A DNA stretch of 50,163 bases from Aquamicrobium defluvii. GTDB taxonomy: Bacteria > Pseudomonadota > Alphaproteobacteria > Rhizobiales > Rhizobiaceae. Below are positions 15,702 through 24,636 of this stretch, piece by piece (within the stretch, counting starts at the first letter, position 1; each line of letters begins with the position of its first letter). The notes beneath the pieces are model-generated. The model had not been told where the DNA came from. It worked only from the letters and a program-made list of their open reading frames with translations, and searched no databases. Where the stretch lies: assembly GCF_004363725.1 (NCBI RefSeq), contig NZ_SNZF01000028.1, positions 1 through 50,163 on the forward strand, given 5' to 3'. The translations under genes were made by a program, and so were the position numbers.

Positions 15702-18700
15702 TCAGGCGGCGGCGAGCTTCGCCAGTTGCGTCATCACCACGGCCGAACCGGACAGGCGCTTTTCGGCGTTCGGCCAGTCTCGGATGAAGACGACGCTCTG
15801 GTCCGGCCTGATCTTGGCCAGAATGCCCTGCTCGCCTATGAACCTGACCAGCCCGGCCGGGTTGGCGAAGGTCTTGTTGCGGAACTGGATGACGACACCC
15901 TTCGGCCCCGCATCCAGCTTCTCGACATTGGCCTTGCGGCACAACGCCTTGATGAAGACGATCTTCAACAGATGCTTCACTTCGTCCGGCAGCGGGCCGA
16001 AGCGGTCGATGAGTTCGGCCCCGAAGGCGTCGATTTCCTCCGGCGTCTCCAGGTCGCCGAGACGGCGATAGAGCGCCAGGCGCAATTGCAGGTCGGGCAC
16101 GTAGCTTTCGGGGATCATCACCGCGGTGCCGATGGCGATCTGCGGCGACCAGCCGGTGTCGGCGGCAGAACCCAAATCCTTCACCTCGGCCACCGCTTCC
16201 TCCAGCATCTGCTGGTAAAGCTCGAAGCCGACCTCCTTGATGTGGCCGGACTGTTCCTCGCCCAGAAGATTGCCGGCGCCGCGAATGTCGAGGTCATGAC
16301 TTGCCAGCTGGAAGCCTGCGCCGAGCGAATCCAGCGATTGCAGCACCTTGAGACGGCGGTCGGCCGTGTCGGTCAGCTTCTTCCTGGCCGGCAGCGTGAA
16401 CAGCGCATAGGCGCGCACCTTGGAGCGGCCGACGCGGCCGCGCAGCTGATAGAGCTGGGCGAGGCCGAACATGTCGGCGCGGTGCACGATCATGGTGTTG
16501 GCGGTGGGGATGTCGAGGCCGGATTCCACGATGGTGGTGGAGAGCAGCACATCGTACTGGCCTTCGTAGAAGGCATTCATGATGTCGTCCAGCCGGCCGG
16601 GCGGCATCTGGCCGTGAGCCACGGCGACCTTCAGTTCCGGCACTTCCGCCTTCAGGAACTCCTCGATCTCGGCAAGATCGCTGATGCGCGGCACGACATA
16701 GAAACTCTGGCCGCCGCGATAGCGCTCGCGCAGCAGCGTCTCGCGGATAACCAGCGGATCGAATGGCGAGATGAAGGTGCGCACCGCCATGCGGTCCACC
16801 GGCGGCGTGGCGATCAGCGACAGTTCGCGCACGCCCGTCAGCGCCAGTTGCAGCGTGCGCGGGATCGGCGTCGCCGACAGCGTCAGCACATGCACGTCGG
16901 TCTTAAGATCCTTCAGCCGCTCCTTGTGCTTGACGCCGAAATGCTGCTCCTCGTCGATGATCAGCAGGCCGAGATTGCGGAACTTTATCGAAGAGCCGAG
17001 CAGCGCATGGGTGCCGACGACAATATCGACGGTGCCTTCCTCCAGCCCCTTCTTCGTCTCGGCCAGTTCCCTGGCGCCGACCAGCCGCGAAGCCTGCCGC
17101 ACCTTGACCGGAAGGCCGGCAAAGCGCTGCGAGAAGGTCCTGAAATGCTGGCGCGAGAGCAGTGTAGTCGGCACAACCACCGCAACCTGGAAGCCTTCCA
17201 TCGCGGCGATGAAAGCGGCGCGCAGCGCCACCTCGGTCTTGCCGAAGCCGACATCGCCGCACACCAGCCGATCCATCGGCCTGCCGGCGGAAAGGTCTTC
17301 CATCACCGCGTCGATGGCCGTCTGCTGGTCGTCGGTTTCCTCGTAAGGGAAGCGGGCAGAGAACTCGCCGTAGATGCCTTCGGCCGGGATCATGGTCGGG
17401 GCGGCGCGCATCTGGCGTTCGGCCGCGATGCGGATGAGATCGCCCGCCATGTCGAGCAGGCGTTTCTTCAGCCTTGCCTTGCGCGCCTGCCATGCCCCGC
17501 CGCCAAGCTTGTCCAGCGTGGCCTCGGCCGAATCCGAACCATAGCGCGACAGAAGCTCGATATTCTCCACCGGCAGGAACAGGCGGTCGTCGCCGGCATA
17601 GCGGATTTCGAGGCAATCATGCGGCGCGCCTGCGGCCTGAATGGTCTTCAGGCCCACGAAACGGCCGATACCGTGATCGGCATGGACGACGATGTCGCCG
17701 GCCGACAGCGAGGCGGCTTCGGAGATGAAATCGGCGGCGCGCTTGCGCTTCTTCGAGCGGCGCACCAGCCGGTCGCCCAGAATGTCCTGCTCGGCCACGA
17801 CGACCATGCCGTCGGTCTCGAATCCGGTTTCGAGTTGCAGCACGGCCAGCGCCGCCTGCCCTTTTTCGAGCTTTTCTGTTTCGGCCAGCGTGGCGACGCG
17901 CCTGAGGCTGCCGAGATGATGTTCGGCCAGGATCTGCCCCAGCCGGTCGAGCGAGCCTTCCGTCCAGCCAGCGATGACGACGCGGCGGCCGGCGGCGCGC
18001 TGGTCGGAAATGTGCTTCACCGCCTCGGTGAACACATTGGCGTTGGGGTCGGCGCGCTCCTCGGCAAAGCTGCGCCCGGCCCGCGCACCTGCGTGCAGGA
18101 CCTTCCGGCCGCCCGCATCGGGTGCGGTGAAAGGCGTGAATTCCAGCGTCTCGCGCGCGGCGGTGGCGGCATTCACCTCGTCCGGCGAGAGATACATGAA
18201 CTGCGGCGCGACGGGCTTATAGGGAACCGTATCCTTCAGCGCGCCATCGGCCTGCTGCCTGCGTGCCTCGTAGTGGTCGAGGATCAGCGCGTGGCGTTCC
18301 GAAAGCGCCTCATGGGCCAGATGGTCGAACACCACCGGCCCCTCCGGCAGGTAATCGAAAATCGTCTCCAAGCGCTCATAAAAGAAGGGCAGCCAGTGCT
18401 CCATGCCCGCAAAGCGGCGACCTTCGCTTACCGCCGCATAGAGCGCATCGTCGCGCGAAGGGGCGCCGAATGCCTCGATATAGGAGCGGCGGAAGCGGCT
18501 GATGCTGTCCGCGGTGAGCGCCACCTCGCTCATCGCCTGCATGACCAGTTCGGTGCGCTGGCCGGTGGTGCGCTGGCTGGCCACATCGAAGGCGCGGATC
18601 GATTCCAGCGTGTCGCCGAAGAAATCGAGGCGCAGGGCTTCCTCCGCGCCCGGCACGTAAAGGTCGAGGATGCCGCCACGCACGGCGAACTCGCCCACCT

Positions 18701-19193
18701 CGCGCACGGTCGGAACGCGCTCGAATCCGGAATTTTCCAGCCGCCTGACGAGCAGGTCCATGTCGACCTGATTGCCCGGTTTCGCCCTGAAGGTCTGCGC
18801 CTCGATCAGATCGGCCGGCGGCACCCGCTGCAACAGCGCGTTGGCGGTGGTGAGCACCACGGCGCGATGCGGTTGCGCGCGCAGAGCGACGATGGCCGCA
18901 AGCGCATCGAGCCGGCGCGCAGCCGCATCCGAGCCGGGCGACACGCGATCGTAAGGCAGGCAGTCCCACGCCGGCAGTTCCAGAACCGGCAGGCCGGGAT
19001 CGGCAAAGGCCAGCGCCTCGACGATGGCCGGCAGGCGCTGGCCGTCGCGGGCGACGAAGAGCAGCGGACCGTCCGGCGCGATCTCACGCGCTGTCCCGGC
19101 AAGCGCGAAAGCTTCGTAGCCATCGGCCACGCCATCGATGACGAAGGAGCCGGTGCCGCCCTTCGGCAGGCCGATTTTCGGAATGAGGCTCAT
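15702..19193 (-). CDS. mfd: Transcription-repair coupling factor Mfd
   Basis: A 1163-aa DNA translocase that removes RNA polymerase stalled at lesions and recruits UvrA; full length. The N-terminal third is the UvrB-like region that binds UvrA. The RNA-polymerase-interacting domain precedes the helicase motor, which has Walker A GDVGFGKTEVAL (Lys652), a DEEQ box in IIDEEQHFGVKHKERL, the LSATPIPRTL motif III, and the TRG motif region around QLRGRVGRSKVRAYA. A C-terminal TRCF domain closes the protein. It lies 54 bases downstream of sdhE and is probably cotranscribed with it. Confidence 0.97.
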   Translation of the reverse strand: MSLIPKIGLPKGGTGSFVIDGVADGYEAFALAGTAREIAPDGPLLFVARDGQRLPAIVEALAFADPGLPVLELPAWDCLPYDRVSPGSDAAARRLDALAAIVALRAQPHRAVVLTTANALLQRVPPADLIEAQTFRAKPGNQVDMDLLVRRLENSGFERVPTVREVGEFAVRGGILDLYVPGAEEALRLDFFGDTLESIRAFDVASQRTTGQRTELVMQAMSEVALTADSISRFRRSYIEAFGAPSRDDALYAAVSEGRRFAGMEHWLPFFYERLETIFDYLPEGPVVFDHLAHEALSERHALILDHYEARRQQADGALKDTVPYKPVAPQFMYLSPDEVNAATAARETLEFTPFTAPDAGGRKVLHAGARAGRSFAEERADPNANVFTEAVKHISDQRAAGRRVVIAGWTEGSLDRLGQILAEHHLGSLRRVATLAETEKLEKGQAALAVLQLETGFETDGMVVVAEQDILGDRLVRRSKKRKRAADFISEAASLSAGDIVVHADHGIGRFVGLKTIQAAGAPHDCLEIRYAGDDRLFLPVENIELLSRYGSDSAEATLDKLGGGAWQARKARLKKRLLDMAGDLIRIAAERQMRAAPTMIPAEGIYGEFSARFPYEETDDQQTAIDAVMEDLSAGRPMDRLVCGDVGFGKTEVALRAAFIAAMEGFQVAVVVPTTLLSRQHFRTFSQRFAGLPVKVRQASRLVGARELAETKKGLEEGTVDIVVGTHALLGSSIKFRNLGLLIIDEEQHFGVKHKERLKDLKTDVHVLTLSATPIPRTLQLALTGVRELSLIATPPVDRMAVRTFISPFDPLVIRETLLRERYRGGQSFYVVPRISDLAEIEEFLKAEVPELKVAVAHGQMPPGRLDDIMNAFYEGQYDVLLSTTIVESGLDIPTANTMIVHRADMFGLAQLYQLRGRVGRSKVRAYALFTLPARKKLTDTADRRLKVLQSLDSLGAGFQLASHDLDIRGAGNLLGEEQSGHIKEVGFELYQQMLEEAVAEVKDLGSAADTGWSPQIAIGTAVMIPESYVPDLQLRLALYRRLGDLETPEEIDAFGAELIDRFGPLPDEVKHLLKIVFIKALCRKANVEKLDAGPKGVVIQFRNKTFANPAGLVRFIGEQGILAKIRPDQSVVFIRDWPNAEKRLSGSAVVMTQLAKLAAA

Positions 19194-19247
19194 GAAACGG
19201 GTTTCTTCGGAAACAAGCGGATAAAGTCTGACGAGACGTCAGATAGT

Positions 19248-19544
19248 TCAGACGGGGAGCGACGCAACCTTGCTGCGCCATTCCAGCACGCGATGCAGGA
19301 TCGGCAGGTCGAGGCCGGATGGAACCGGGTCCTGGCCGGTGATCCACGGCAGCAGTTCGGTATCGTTGATCTCCAGCAGACGCTCGTACTGGTCGAGTTC
19401 GTCAGTGCTCAGGCCCTCGATTTCCGCATCGGCGAAACTGCCCAGAATCAGGTCCATCTCGCGCATGCCGCGATGCCAGGAACGAAACAGCAGCTTGCGC
19501 CGGCGGGCATCCAGCCCTTCGCTTGTTCTCGATGTTCCGGTCAT
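19248..19544 (-). CDS. sdhE: Succinate dehydrogenase assembly factor 2 / FAD assembly factor SdhE
   Basis: A 98-aa protein that promotes FAD attachment to the SdhA flavoprotein. Family landmarks are RRKLLFRSWHRGMREMD, the RGxxE-type motif (RGMRE) conserved in SdhE, then DQYERLLEINDTELLPWITG. The ATG at 19542-19544 gives the normal family length and has GGAG nine bases upstream; the longer open frame is not family-like. It is head-to-head with recG and upstream of mfd, a linkage common in Rhizobiales. A strong hairpin (19577-19603) sits in its 5' leader. Confidence 0.93.
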   Translation of the reverse strand: MTGTSRTSEGLDARRRKLLFRSWHRGMREMDLILGSFADAEIEGLSTDELDQYERLLEINDTELLPWITGQDPVPSGLDLPILHRVLEWRSKVASLPV

Positions 19545-19576
19545 GGCAGCCAACTCCACTTGGGAGCCAGTTAAGA

Positions 19577-19603
19577 AGCCCCCGATAATTCCTATCGGGG
19601 GCT
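19577..19603. promoter_or_regulatory. 11-bp hairpin in the sdhE leader
   Basis: AGCCCCCGATA (19577-19587) pairs perfectly with TATCGGGGGCT (19593-19603) around a 5-base loop. On the sdhE (minus) strand it is followed by TTCTT, so it resembles a terminator, yet it lies 32 bases upstream of the sdhE start with no gene ending before it. It may be an attenuator or a leader structure. Confidence 0.6.
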
Positions 19604-19674
19604 CATATCGCATACTTATAAGAAACTCACCTAGTTTCGACCCACGTGCGGCCCGCCATAGAGCAGCGTGAAGC

Positions 19675-19703
19675 ACGACAACTTGCACTGTTTTCTGTAT
19701 AAT
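19675..19703 (+). promoter_or_regulatory. Candidate promoter of recG
   Basis: ACGACA (19675-19680), a 17-base spacer and a perfect TATAAT (19698-19703) lie in a locally AT-rich stretch about 105 bases upstream of recG. The -35 box matches TTGACA at 4 of 6 positions. Confidence 0.45.
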
Positions 19704-19809
19704 AAACTACATAGAAATTTAAGGCTCTTATAAACAAAATCATGGGCTTGCGAGCATCTTAGCGACGAATTCGACTTGCCTCCGCGCGCATGGCCGGTAG
19801 ACCTTGGCC

Positions 19810-21918
19810 ATGCGCCCTTCCCTGCTCGATCCGCTGTTCGCGCCCATCACCTCGCTGGCCGGCGTAGGCCCGAAGGTTGCGACGCTGATCGAGCGCGTGC
19901 TGCCGGTCGATCTCGGCGACCGCGAGGCGCGGGCCGCCGATCTCCTGTTCGTGTTGCCCAATTCGGTGATCGACCGTCGCAGCCGTCCCGGCATCGCCAA
20001 TGCCGCGCCCGGCGCCATCGTCACGCTCGACCTGACCATCGACGGCCACCAGCCGCCGCCGCGCGGCAACCGCTCGGTGCCTTACCGCATCTTCGCCCAT
20101 GACGACACCGACGACATCACGCTGACCTTCTTCCACGCCCATGCCGCCTATCTGGAAAAACAGCTTCCCGAAGGCGCGCAGGTGATCGTCTCTGGCCGCA
20201 TGGAGTGGTTCAACGGGCGGCCCTCGATGGTGCATCCGGACCATATCGCGCTGGCCGAGGAGGCGGCGAACCTGCCGCTGGTCGAGCCGGTCTATCCGCT
20301 CACCGCCGGCCTGTCGGGCAAGGTGCTGCGCCGGGCCATCGCACAGGCGCTTTCACGCGTGCCGGCGCTGCCGGAATGGCAGGACGCAGCCTTCATGCGC
20401 CGCCACTCCTTGCCCGCCTTCGGCATGGCATTGGTGCGCGTCCACAATCCCGAAACGCCGACAGATGCGGCCCCCGACAGCGCGGCATGGCGCAGGCTCG
20501 CCTATGACGAGTTCCTTGCCGGGCAGGTTTCGCTGGCGCTGGTGCGGGCCCGCGTGCGACGGCTTTCCGGCCGGCCGCTGACCGGCGACGGAAGGCTTGT
20601 CGAAGCGTTGCGCACCGCCCTTCCCTATGCGCTGACCGGTTCGCAGGAAACGGCGCTCGCCGAAATCCATGCCGACCTTGCCGAACCGGAGCGCATGCTG
20701 CGCCTGCTGCAAGGCGATGTCGGCTCGGGCAAGACCGTGGTGGCGCTGCTTTCCATGGCGCGGGCGGTCGAGGCCGGCGGACAGGCTGCCCTGATGGCGC
20801 CGACCGAAATCCTCGCCCGCCAGCATTTTTCCACCATCGCACCGCTTGCCGAACGCGTGGGGCTCAAGATCGCGGTGCTCACCGGCCGTGAAAAGGGCCG
20901 CGAGCGCAGGGACGTGCTGGAAGGTCTGGCCGACGGGACGATCCATATCGTCATCGGCACGCACGCGCTGTTTCAGGAAAGCGTCACCTTCCGCAACCTC
21001 GTGCTGGCTGTCGTGGACGAACAGCACCGCTTCGGCGTGCATCAGCGGCTGGCGATGACCGCCAAGGGCGATGCGCCAGACATGCTGGTGATGACCGCCA
21101 CCCCCATTCCCCGCACGCTGGTGCTGACCGCCTTCGGCGACATGGACGTTTCGCGCCTCACCGAAAAACCAGCAGGCCGCCAGCCGATCCGCACCGTGAC
21201 CCTGCCGCTGGAACGCCTGCCGGAACTGGTCGGGCGCATCCGCGATGCCGTGGCGGAAGGCCAGAAAGTGTACTGGATCTGCCCGCTGGTCGAGGAATCC
21301 GAAGAGGTGAAGCTGATGGCGGCGGAGGATCGATTCGCCTCGCTGCAACCCGTGTTCGGCGACCGGCTCGGCCTCGTCCACGGCCGCATGAAGGGCGCGG
21401 AGAAGGACGACGCCATGCGCGCCTTCAAGGATGGACAGACGCGCGTTCTGGTCGCCACCACAGTGATAGAGGTGGGCGTGGACGTGCCGGACGCCACCAT
21501 CATCGTCATCGAACATGCCGAGCGCTTCGGCCTGGCCCAGCTTCACCAGTTGCGCGGGCGCGTGGGGCGCGGCTCCAAACCCTCCTCCTGCGTGCTGCTC
21601 TACAAGGAGCCGCTGGGTGAGACCGCCAGGCGCAGACTGTCGGTGATGCGCGAGACGGAAGACGGCTTCCTCATCGCCGAAGAGGATCTGAAACTGCGTG
21701 GCGAAGGCGAGTTGCTGGGCACGCGCCAGTCCGGCACGCCTGGCTTCCGGATCGCCCGCATCGACACCCATGCCGACCTGCTCGAAGCCGCGCGCGACGA
21801 TGCACGGCTGATACTGGCGACCGATCCGGACCTGCAAAGCGCCCGCGGCGAGGCGTTGCGGCTGCTGCTCTACTTGTTCGGCAAGGACGAGGCCGTGCGC
21901 TTGCTGCGCGCCGGCTGA
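19810..21918 (+). CDS. recG: ATP-dependent DNA helicase RecG
   Basis: A 702-aa superfamily-2 helicase that reverses stalled forks and processes Holliday junctions and D-loops. The N-terminal wedge/OB domain (about 1-200) is followed by Walker A GDVGSGKTVVAL (Lys308), the DEQH box in VVDEQHRFGVHQR, TATPIPRTL, and the C-terminal QLRGRVGRGSKPS motif VI plus the RecG-specific GEGELLGTRQSG segment. The ATG at 19810 (MRPSLLDPLF) was preferred over a TTG two codons earlier. The last 49 bases overlap the 3' end of the convergent DUF502 gene. Confidence 0.97.
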   Translation: MRPSLLDPLFAPITSLAGVGPKVATLIERVLPVDLGDREARAADLLFVLPNSVIDRRSRPGIANAAPGAIVTLDLTIDGHQPPPRGNRSVPYRIFAHDDTDDITLTFFHAHAAYLEKQLPEGAQVIVSGRMEWFNGRPSMVHPDHIALAEEAANLPLVEPVYPLTAGLSGKVLRRAIAQALSRVPALPEWQDAAFMRRHSLPAFGMALVRVHNPETPTDAAPDSAAWRRLAYDEFLAGQVSLALVRARVRRLSGRPLTGDGRLVEALRTALPYALTGSQETALAEIHADLAEPERMLRLLQGDVGSGKTVVALLSMARAVEAGGQAALMAPTEILARQHFSTIAPLAERVGLKIAVLTGREKGRERRDVLEGLADGTIHIVIGTHALFQESVTFRNLVLAVVDEQHRFGVHQRLAMTAKGDAPDMLVMTATPIPRTLVLTAFGDMDVSRLTEKPAGRQPIRTVTLPLERLPELVGRIRDAVAEGQKVYWICPLVEESEEVKLMAAEDRFASLQPVFGDRLGLVHGRMKGAEKDDAMRAFKDGQTRVLVATTVIEVGVDVPDATIIVIEHAERFGLAQLHQLRGRVGRGSKPSSCVLLYKEPLGETARRRLSVMRETEDGFLIAEEDLKLRGEGELLGTRQSGTPGFRIARIDTHADLLEAARDDARLILATDPDLQSARGEALRLLLYLFGKDEAVRLLRAG

Positions 21919-22619
21919 ACCTCTTCCAGCTTCGGGTTGGAAATGGTGACGGCCTCGGCATCCGGGCCGCGCTTGCGCTTCACCTTGGGAGCGACGAGAC
22001 CGGCCGAGACGATCAGGCGCGCGCCTTCCTCGATGGTCATGTCGAGCAGAACGATCTCGGATTTGCGCACATACATAAGGAAACCCGTGGTCGGGTTGGG
22101 CGTGCATGGCATGAAGACCGCGATCAGCGGATCACCTTCCACATCCAGTTTCTCGTTGATTTCGGTTTCCTTCTCGCCGGACAGGAACACCAGCGACCAT
22201 ACGTCCTTGCGCGGATATTCGACCATGCCGACATGCTTGAACATGTCGCCCTGATTGGACAGAACCGTCTCGAAAATCTGTTTCAGGGACCGGTAGATGC
22301 CGCGCACCAGCGGCATGCGTCCAAGAAGCCGCTCGCCGAAGTTGACGATGGCGCGGCCAACGATATTGGCGGCAAGAAAGCCGATCAGGGTGATCAGCAG
22401 CAGCGCGACGATCAGGCCGAAGCCCGGAACCGCGAAAGGCAGATAGGTATCCGGGCTGTAGCGGGCGGGAATATAGGGCTTCACCCAGGAATCGACCCAA
22501 CCGACAAAGGACCACGTCAGATAGGCTGTGATGGCCAGCGGGGCGCTGACGATGAAGCCGGTCAGGAAATAGTTCCTGAGCCGTGTCATTGCCGAGGTCC
22601 TGATGATGATGTTCGACAT
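21870..22619 (-). CDS. DUF502 family membrane protein
   Basis: A 249-aa inner-membrane protein of unknown function. Two transmembrane helices (about 16-41 and 65-90) precede a soluble domain with the conserved family segments GRAIVNFGERLLGRMPLVR, IYRSLKQIFETV and FMPCTPNPTTGFLMYV. The last 35 residues, rich in Lys, Arg and Ser, are poorly conserved and overlap recG on the other strand. The ATG at 22617-22619 has only a weak GCGAG site. A start ten codons later (MTRLRNYF) is equally plausible and puts the first helix nearer the N-terminus. Confidence 0.88.
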   Translation of the reverse strand: MSNIIIRTSAMTRLRNYFLTGFIVSAPLAITAYLTWSFVGWVDSWVKPYIPARYSPDTYLPFAVPGFGLIVALLLITLIGFLAANIVGRAIVNFGERLLGRMPLVRGIYRSLKQIFETVLSNQGDMFKHVGMVEYPRKDVWSLVFLSGEKETEINEKLDVEGDPLIAVFMPCTPNPTTGFLMYVRKSEIVLLDMTIEEGARLIVSAGLVAPKVKRKRGPDAEAVTISNPKLEEVQPARSKRTASSLPNK

Positions 22620-22704
22620 GCTCGCCCGCTTCGTTGCGTTGCAACATTAAGCGAGCGGGCGGCGCTTTGGAACACCGAAGTTGCCCTTCATCCGTCTCCG
22701 GACG

Positions 22705-24531
22705 CTACTCCACTGTGACCGACTTGGCGAGGTTGCGCGGCTGGTCGACGTCGGTGCCCATGAACACGGCCGTGTAATAGGCCAGAAGCTGGATCGGCAG
22801 CGCGTAGACGATGGGCGAGATGATCTCCGGAACGTCCGGCATGACGATGGTGTCCATCGTCTCGACCGTGGCGTTGGCCGCGCCCTTCTCGTCGGTGATG
22901 AGGATGATCCTGCCGCCGCGCGCCGCGACCTCCTGCATGTTGGAAACCGTCTTTTCGAAGATGCGGTCGTGCGGGGCGATCACCACCACCGGCATCTTCT
23001 CGTCGATCAGAGCGATGGGACCGTGCTTCAGTTCTCCCGCCGCATAACCCTCGGCATGGATATAGGAGATTTCCTTGAGCTTCAGCGCGCCTTCCATGGC
23101 CAGCGGGAAGTTGGTGTCGCGGCCCAGATAAAGCACATGCTTGTAGTGCGACAGTTCGCGCGCCAGCTTCTCGATCTGGCGCTCCACCTTCTGCAAAGCC
23201 TGGTTGGTATAGCGCGGGGTTTCGGAAAGGCCACGCACCAGCGCCTTCTCCTCTTCAGCAGAAATCTTCCCGCGCTCGGCGGCCGCCCGCACGGCCAGCG
23301 AGGCCAGAACCGAAAGCTGGCAGGTAAATGCCTTGGTCGAGGCGACGCCGATCTCCGGCCCCGCCAGTGTCGGCAGCACCACGTCCGACTCGCGGGCGAT
23401 GGTCGATTCGCGGACATTGACGACCGCGCCGATGGTCATGCCGGCCTTGCGGCAGTAGCGCAGCGAGGCCAGCGTGTCGGCCGTCTCACCGGACTGCGAG
23501 ATGAACAGCGCGGCATCGCGTGCCGAAAGCGGCATCTCGCGGTAGCGGAATTCCGAAGCGATATCGATGTCCACGGGAAGGCGTGCATAACGCTCGAACC
23601 AGTATTTGCCGACCAGTCCGGCAAGATAGGCGGTGCCGCAGGCGGAAATCGCCAGACGCTCGATGCCATTGAAATCGAACGGCAGATCGAGCTTCCTGGT
23701 CGTGCCGTTGGCGAAATCGAGATAATGCGCCAGCGTATGCGAGATCACTTCCGGCTGCTCATGGATTTCCTTCTCCATGAAGTGGCGGTGATTGCCCTTG
23801 TCGACCAGATAGGACGTGCCCAGCGATTGCTGGCGGCGGCGCTCCACCGCATTGCCGTCGATGTCGAAAATCGAAACGCCGCCGTGGCGCACGACCACCC
23901 AGTCGCCATCCTCCAGATAGGTGATGGAATTGGTGAAGGGGGCAAGCGCGATGGCGTCCGAGCCCAGGAACATCTCGCCGTCGCCGTGACCGACAGCCAG
24001 CGGCGGACCGTTGCGGGCGCCAACCACCAGATCCTCGTCGCCCCTGAACATGATGGCGAGCGCAAAGGCCCCCTGAAGCCGCCTGAGCGCATTGTGCGCG
24101 GCTTCCACGGGAGCCGCGCCCTTTTTCAGTTCGCGCGCCACCAGATGCGCAACGACCTCGGTGTCGGTCTGCGAGGCGAAATGGTAGCCGTCGGCGGCAA
24201 GCTCGTCGCGCAGTTCGGCGAAGTTCTCGATGATGCCGTTGTGAACGACCGCCACATCTCCCGAAAAATGCGGGTGGGCGTTTGTTTCATTGGGTACGCC
24301 ATGTGTGGCCCAGCGCGTATGGCCGATGCCGGTGGTGCCGAACAGAGGCTCATTTTTCAGTCGATTTTCCAGATTGACCAGCTTGCCTTCGGCGCGGCGG
24401 CGGGCAAGCTCGCCTCTTTCGATGGTGGCAACGCCTGCCGAATCATAGCCGCGATATTCCAGCCGCTTGAGCGCATCGACAATGAGGGGCGCAACCTGCG
24501 TCCTGCCCACGATTGCTACGATTCCGCACAT
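22705..24531 (-). CDS. glmS: Glutamine-fructose-6-phosphate aminotransferase (isomerizing)
   Basis: A 608-aa cytoplasmic enzyme that makes glucosamine-6-phosphate from fructose-6-phosphate and glutamine, the first step towards UDP-GlcNAc. The N-terminal glutaminase domain starts at the nucleophile Cys2 (MCGIVAIVG) and includes HTRWATHG and HNGIIENF. Two SIS sugar-binding domains follow (SACGTAYLAGL, SQSGETADTLASL, EGALKLKEISYIHAEGYAAGELKHGP), ending in the conserved PRNLAKSVTVE. It lies 105 bases downstream of glmU on the same strand, forming a two-gene UDP-GlcNAc unit. No glmS ribozyme was seen. Confidence 0.98.
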   Translation of the reverse strand: MCGIVAIVGRTQVAPLIVDALKRLEYRGYDSAGVATIERGELARRRAEGKLVNLENRLKNEPLFGTTGIGHTRWATHGVPNETNAHPHFSGDVAVVHNGIIENFAELRDELAADGYHFASQTDTEVVAHLVARELKKGAAPVEAAHNALRRLQGAFALAIMFRGDEDLVVGARNGPPLAVGHGDGEMFLGSDAIALAPFTNSITYLEDGDWVVVRHGGVSIFDIDGNAVERRRQQSLGTSYLVDKGNHRHFMEKEIHEQPEVISHTLAHYLDFANGTTRKLDLPFDFNGIERLAISACGTAYLAGLVGKYWFERYARLPVDIDIASEFRYREMPLSARDAALFISQSGETADTLASLRYCRKAGMTIGAVVNVRESTIARESDVVLPTLAGPEIGVASTKAFTCQLSVLASLAVRAAAERGKISAEEEKALVRGLSETPRYTNQALQKVERQIEKLARELSHYKHVLYLGRDTNFPLAMEGALKLKEISYIHAEGYAAGELKHGPIALIDEKMPVVVIAPHDRIFEKTVSNMQEVAARGGRIILITDEKGAANATVETMDTIVMPDVPEIISPIVYALPIQLLAYYTAVFMGTDVDQPRNLAKSVTVE

Positions 24532-24636
24532 TCCTGTTCAACCCTTGGTCCTGAGAGCGCCGCCGCTGTGTAAATGGGACGATGCAAACGAGAAAATCAA
24601 ATTGCGTTTCGGCTCGTACCACGCTTCCTTCGCCGA

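Noticed and set aside
15636..19574. 1312-aa open frame on the plus strand opposite mfd
   Set aside because: It lies almost exactly antisense to mfd, is dominated by Arg, His, Gln, Ala and Asp, and has no domain or ribosome-binding site.
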